From Stenotrophomonas sp. Iso1 (GTDB lineage Bacteria > Pseudomonadota > Gammaproteobacteria > Xanthomonadales > Xanthomonadaceae), in contig NZ_JAODBT010000001.1 of assembly GCF_027497995.1 (NCBI RefSeq), positions 2,010,488 to 2,074,487 of the forward strand: DNA of 64,000 nucleotides. Reading direction: 5' to 3'. A program made the position numbers and the translations under genes. Below, piece after piece: positions 63,301-64,000 of this stretch. The first letter of the stretch is position 1. Each line of letters begins with the position of its first letter. The notes under the pieces were generated by a model. The model searched no databases, was not told the origin of the DNA, and worked only from the letters and a program-made list of their open reading frames with translations.

Positions 63301-63598
63301 CATGGTTGCCGAGCACCGCCGTCTGGTTGACCCGCGTGGTACGGGTATAAGTGACCCGATAGGACTATCTTCGGGAGTAATGGGGCGTGTCCAAGGTCTC
63401 AGTCCACCCACCACAGGCGGCGTGTTGGGTGCCACAGACAAAGGTGGGGTTCGCTGGATTATGGGATATTACGGAGATGCGCTGGCGATGGTGGCTGTAC
63501 ATCTCAGGTATATGCCGGAAGGTGTTTCGCAGCCGAATCTAGTGATACCAGCACCTGACGGATTGAGTAGATCAATCACAATGGCTGACGCGATATGA
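60332..63598 (+). CDS. VasX/BTH_I2691-like T6SS toxin with membrane-inserting C-terminus
   Basis: 1088 residues. The N-terminus (about 20-95) shows the VasX_N pattern: CQRCDKQGLPILPLRFAYA, then LRPLSQGYLHVLDER-like text (LLMRPLSQGYLHVLDERNGG) and VFFVGSDGALWEFPAK. A long helical middle with charged coiled stretches (about 620-700, RQQRRQEARAERRAEGRRMR) leads to a hydrophobic block at about 771-906 with three or four segments: VIGSTLGVVGAFAEVIAAGY, IAGVGGVIGGVSGVVGGVLT, LMLGGVFMTAGGAAAAAGGM and GPVAWGVLALGLAILGIAAI. A soluble C-terminus of about 180 residues follows. Relatives are colicin-like pore formers. The ATG of the next gene overlaps its TGA (ATGA). Confidence 0.85.
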   Translation: MADGAGIAQKTRDTSSNAGTFGDCQRCDKQGLPILPLRFAYAYWQGRTETSVKANLSETDFKQMSGELLMRPLSQGYLHVLDERNGGTWRVFFVGSDGALWEFPAKTTPNASDYQCGRTDHGVRSSMFMVTQPQDAKRIWLSYASTLYTPAQLDIFKTAILQDKVPADADEQMAQYLRTRFHDFDVPSLMAMAKGATGTNKALGIAKDGGNLQALVREYCGVLAPFQASITPARDLSGIAAAIGERVHGVCSRGMGGVALYLDDPMGVAQEIRHHEKVTRLQIEAIDAKYSRQLRAKGLIDQLEKAWGQGANPGEKKEKSAEWVSDYRDKLNAASISQFESAYKREKGTLDGALSLLGDDAKRYMESFNFERAARCDFDAEDVRSTTDMVCQLGTVLCGLELSASGRALAQQLLDKPIEENLWYRAMLAGQKPLLKFLKEDQGSDVLGSFKTAYGVVDEWINAYQKMAATLHLSAGATLSAASGAAAQLGQADPLFRATLPLAEAVQQLTLSLQGLLTRAQNAAFKQVRIFALVGALWHRAVAIPFYEEKTLAALVRENNEAAWGAPIESRNQQFIDPEGRRVAKVKLGDYASELGEAGLKKIPLLRIRFGDPPDVSMMSAEGARDASRQQRRQEARAERRAEGRRMRNGPGPQKTALAVAMEQGLKKLAEDLEVLRQAEARNARVSAAAARNQARVGLPSATPQAAVVPAALATLQRSPSRNWLSDAVKLAKNGGVNGAFSAWIGALQVTSLAASYKELQEKPDEKTWAKVIGSTLGVVGAFAEVIAAGYLLTGASADKALILRLTPARIAGVGGVIGGVSGVVGGVLTFIDGYERFQSADNDSGAALMLGGVFMTAGGAAAAAGGMASVVSGGLVLGLGPVAWGVLALGLAILGIAAIFVGDAWKDNGLQAWLRSCCFGIKPSYNDGRQEQLAFEKLFEIPMELCMQWRKGIFGHGTIIVEIDVPDIAAGEGVLSYTLTFTMTDGSRHMVAEHRRLVDPRGTGISDPIGLSSGVMGRVQGLSPPTTGGVLGATDKGGVRWIMGYYGDALAMVAVHLRYMPEGVSQPNLVIPAPDGLSRSITMADAI

Positions 63599-64000
63599 TT
63601 TCGGAAGAGCGGCTGCGTGTAAATCCCGCTGAAGAGGTGGTGCTTGATGGCGGGGTCCCATTGATTGTGCCCCGACGCCGGCCTATGTATCCCCTGCCCG
63701 TGAAAGGTAAATATGGTCGATCAGATGGTTTGGTGCTTGATGTAAATTTCAAATCGATGAAGATTGCTTCCGGGGGGAGTGGTTCCATTGCTGCGAATGG
63801 AGGTATATTTTATTTAATGCTTCTTTGTGCTGGCATGGTATTCCTTGGTGGCTGGTTGATATTCAATGAATATCAGAGAGTAGGCTCGGTAAGTGCCATT
63901 ATAGTATTCATATGTATTGTAATTTTCTCCATGTTTGGAGGGGCCGGAATTGGCTTTCTAAGGCACCTGAGGCGTGAGCCTGTCGCTTATCTGTTGCTGA
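63595..64000 (+). CDS. Membrane protein, possible DUF6708-like partner of the toxin (partial, right edge)
   Basis: Starting at an ATG overlapping the toxin stop, 135 codons are open to the edge of the window. A soluble N-terminus (about 1-62, with VPRRRPMYPLPVKGKYGRSD) precedes two membrane helices: IFYLMLLCAGMVFLGGWLIF and VSAIIVFICIVIFSMFGGAG. The basic-Pro start and the helix pair recall DUF6708 membrane proteins found after T6SS toxins, but the diagnostic part is outside the window. A gene coupled to a pore-forming toxin and encoding an inner-membrane protein is a natural candidate for immunity. Function and family are tentative. Confidence 0.6.
   Translation, partial: MISEERLRVNPAEEVVLDGGVPLIVPRRRPMYPLPVKGKYGRSDGLVLDVNFKSMKIASGGSGSIAANGGIFYLMLLCAGMVFLGGWLIFNEYQRVGSVSAIIVFICIVIFSMFGGAGIGFLRHLRREPVAYLLL

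Overview
The window is dense, GC-rich proteobacterial chromosome. Family content points to a gammaproteobacterium of the Xanthomonadaceae, most likely Stenotrophomonas or a close relative: FecI/FecR-coupled TonB receptors, an RpoE-ChrR photo-oxidative stress module and a full type VI secretion system (T6SS) with several VgrG islands. The genus is inferred from gene content only; there is no rRNA or tRNA in the window.

Bases 1-1600 hold a partial minus-strand gene running off the left edge, a 5'-truncated IS3-family element whose transposase has Lys at the third catalytic position, and the tail of a gene the element appears to have truncated, followed by a strong terminator. Bases 1590-7209 are an iron-uptake block on the minus strand: FecI-like sigma factor, FecR-like regulator, STN-type TonB receptor, PepSY membrane protein and a small membrane protein, with a Fur-like palindrome upstream. 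Bases 7369-12937 are an operon of an ABC ATPase, two DUF3526 permeases and a TonB receptor, behind a Zur-like palindrome. Bases 12938-17156 contain decayed sequence, an apparently chimeric gene (secreted DUF3108-like N-terminus joined to an NmrA-like C-terminus), then ECF sigma factor, ChrR, a Rossmann-fold protein and TspO. Bases 17550-20156 carry a lone histidine kinase, a lone HicB-like antitoxin and gene remnants.

From about 20157 to the right edge the window is a T6SS locus. All 13 core genes are present: tssM, tssA, tssL, tssK, tssJ, tssB, tssC, hcp, tssE, tssF, tssG, clpV and vgrG (three copies). Accessory genes are tagF, an OmpA-like protein, PAAR, an M15 peptidase and a TPR lipoprotein. 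PpkA, PppA and Fha are not seen. The baseplate and sheath genes (46547-56179) read right; tssJ, tssK, tssL and the second vgrG read left from the same divergent region.

Three effector islands follow the three vgrG genes. (1) vgrG, DUF4123 adaptor, a 110-residue unknown, a DUF3304 lipoprotein and a Tle1-like DUF2235 lipase. (2) A vgrG with a C-terminal peptidoglycan-binding domain, a 604-residue putative cell-wall-active effector and a lipoprotein that may be its immunity protein. (3) vgrG, DUF4123 adaptor, a VasX/BTH_I2691-like toxin with a membrane-inserting C-terminus, and a membrane protein cut by the right edge. The most original material is the peptidoglycan-binding module of island 2, the unassigned small genes within the islands, and the chimeric gene at 13570-14517.
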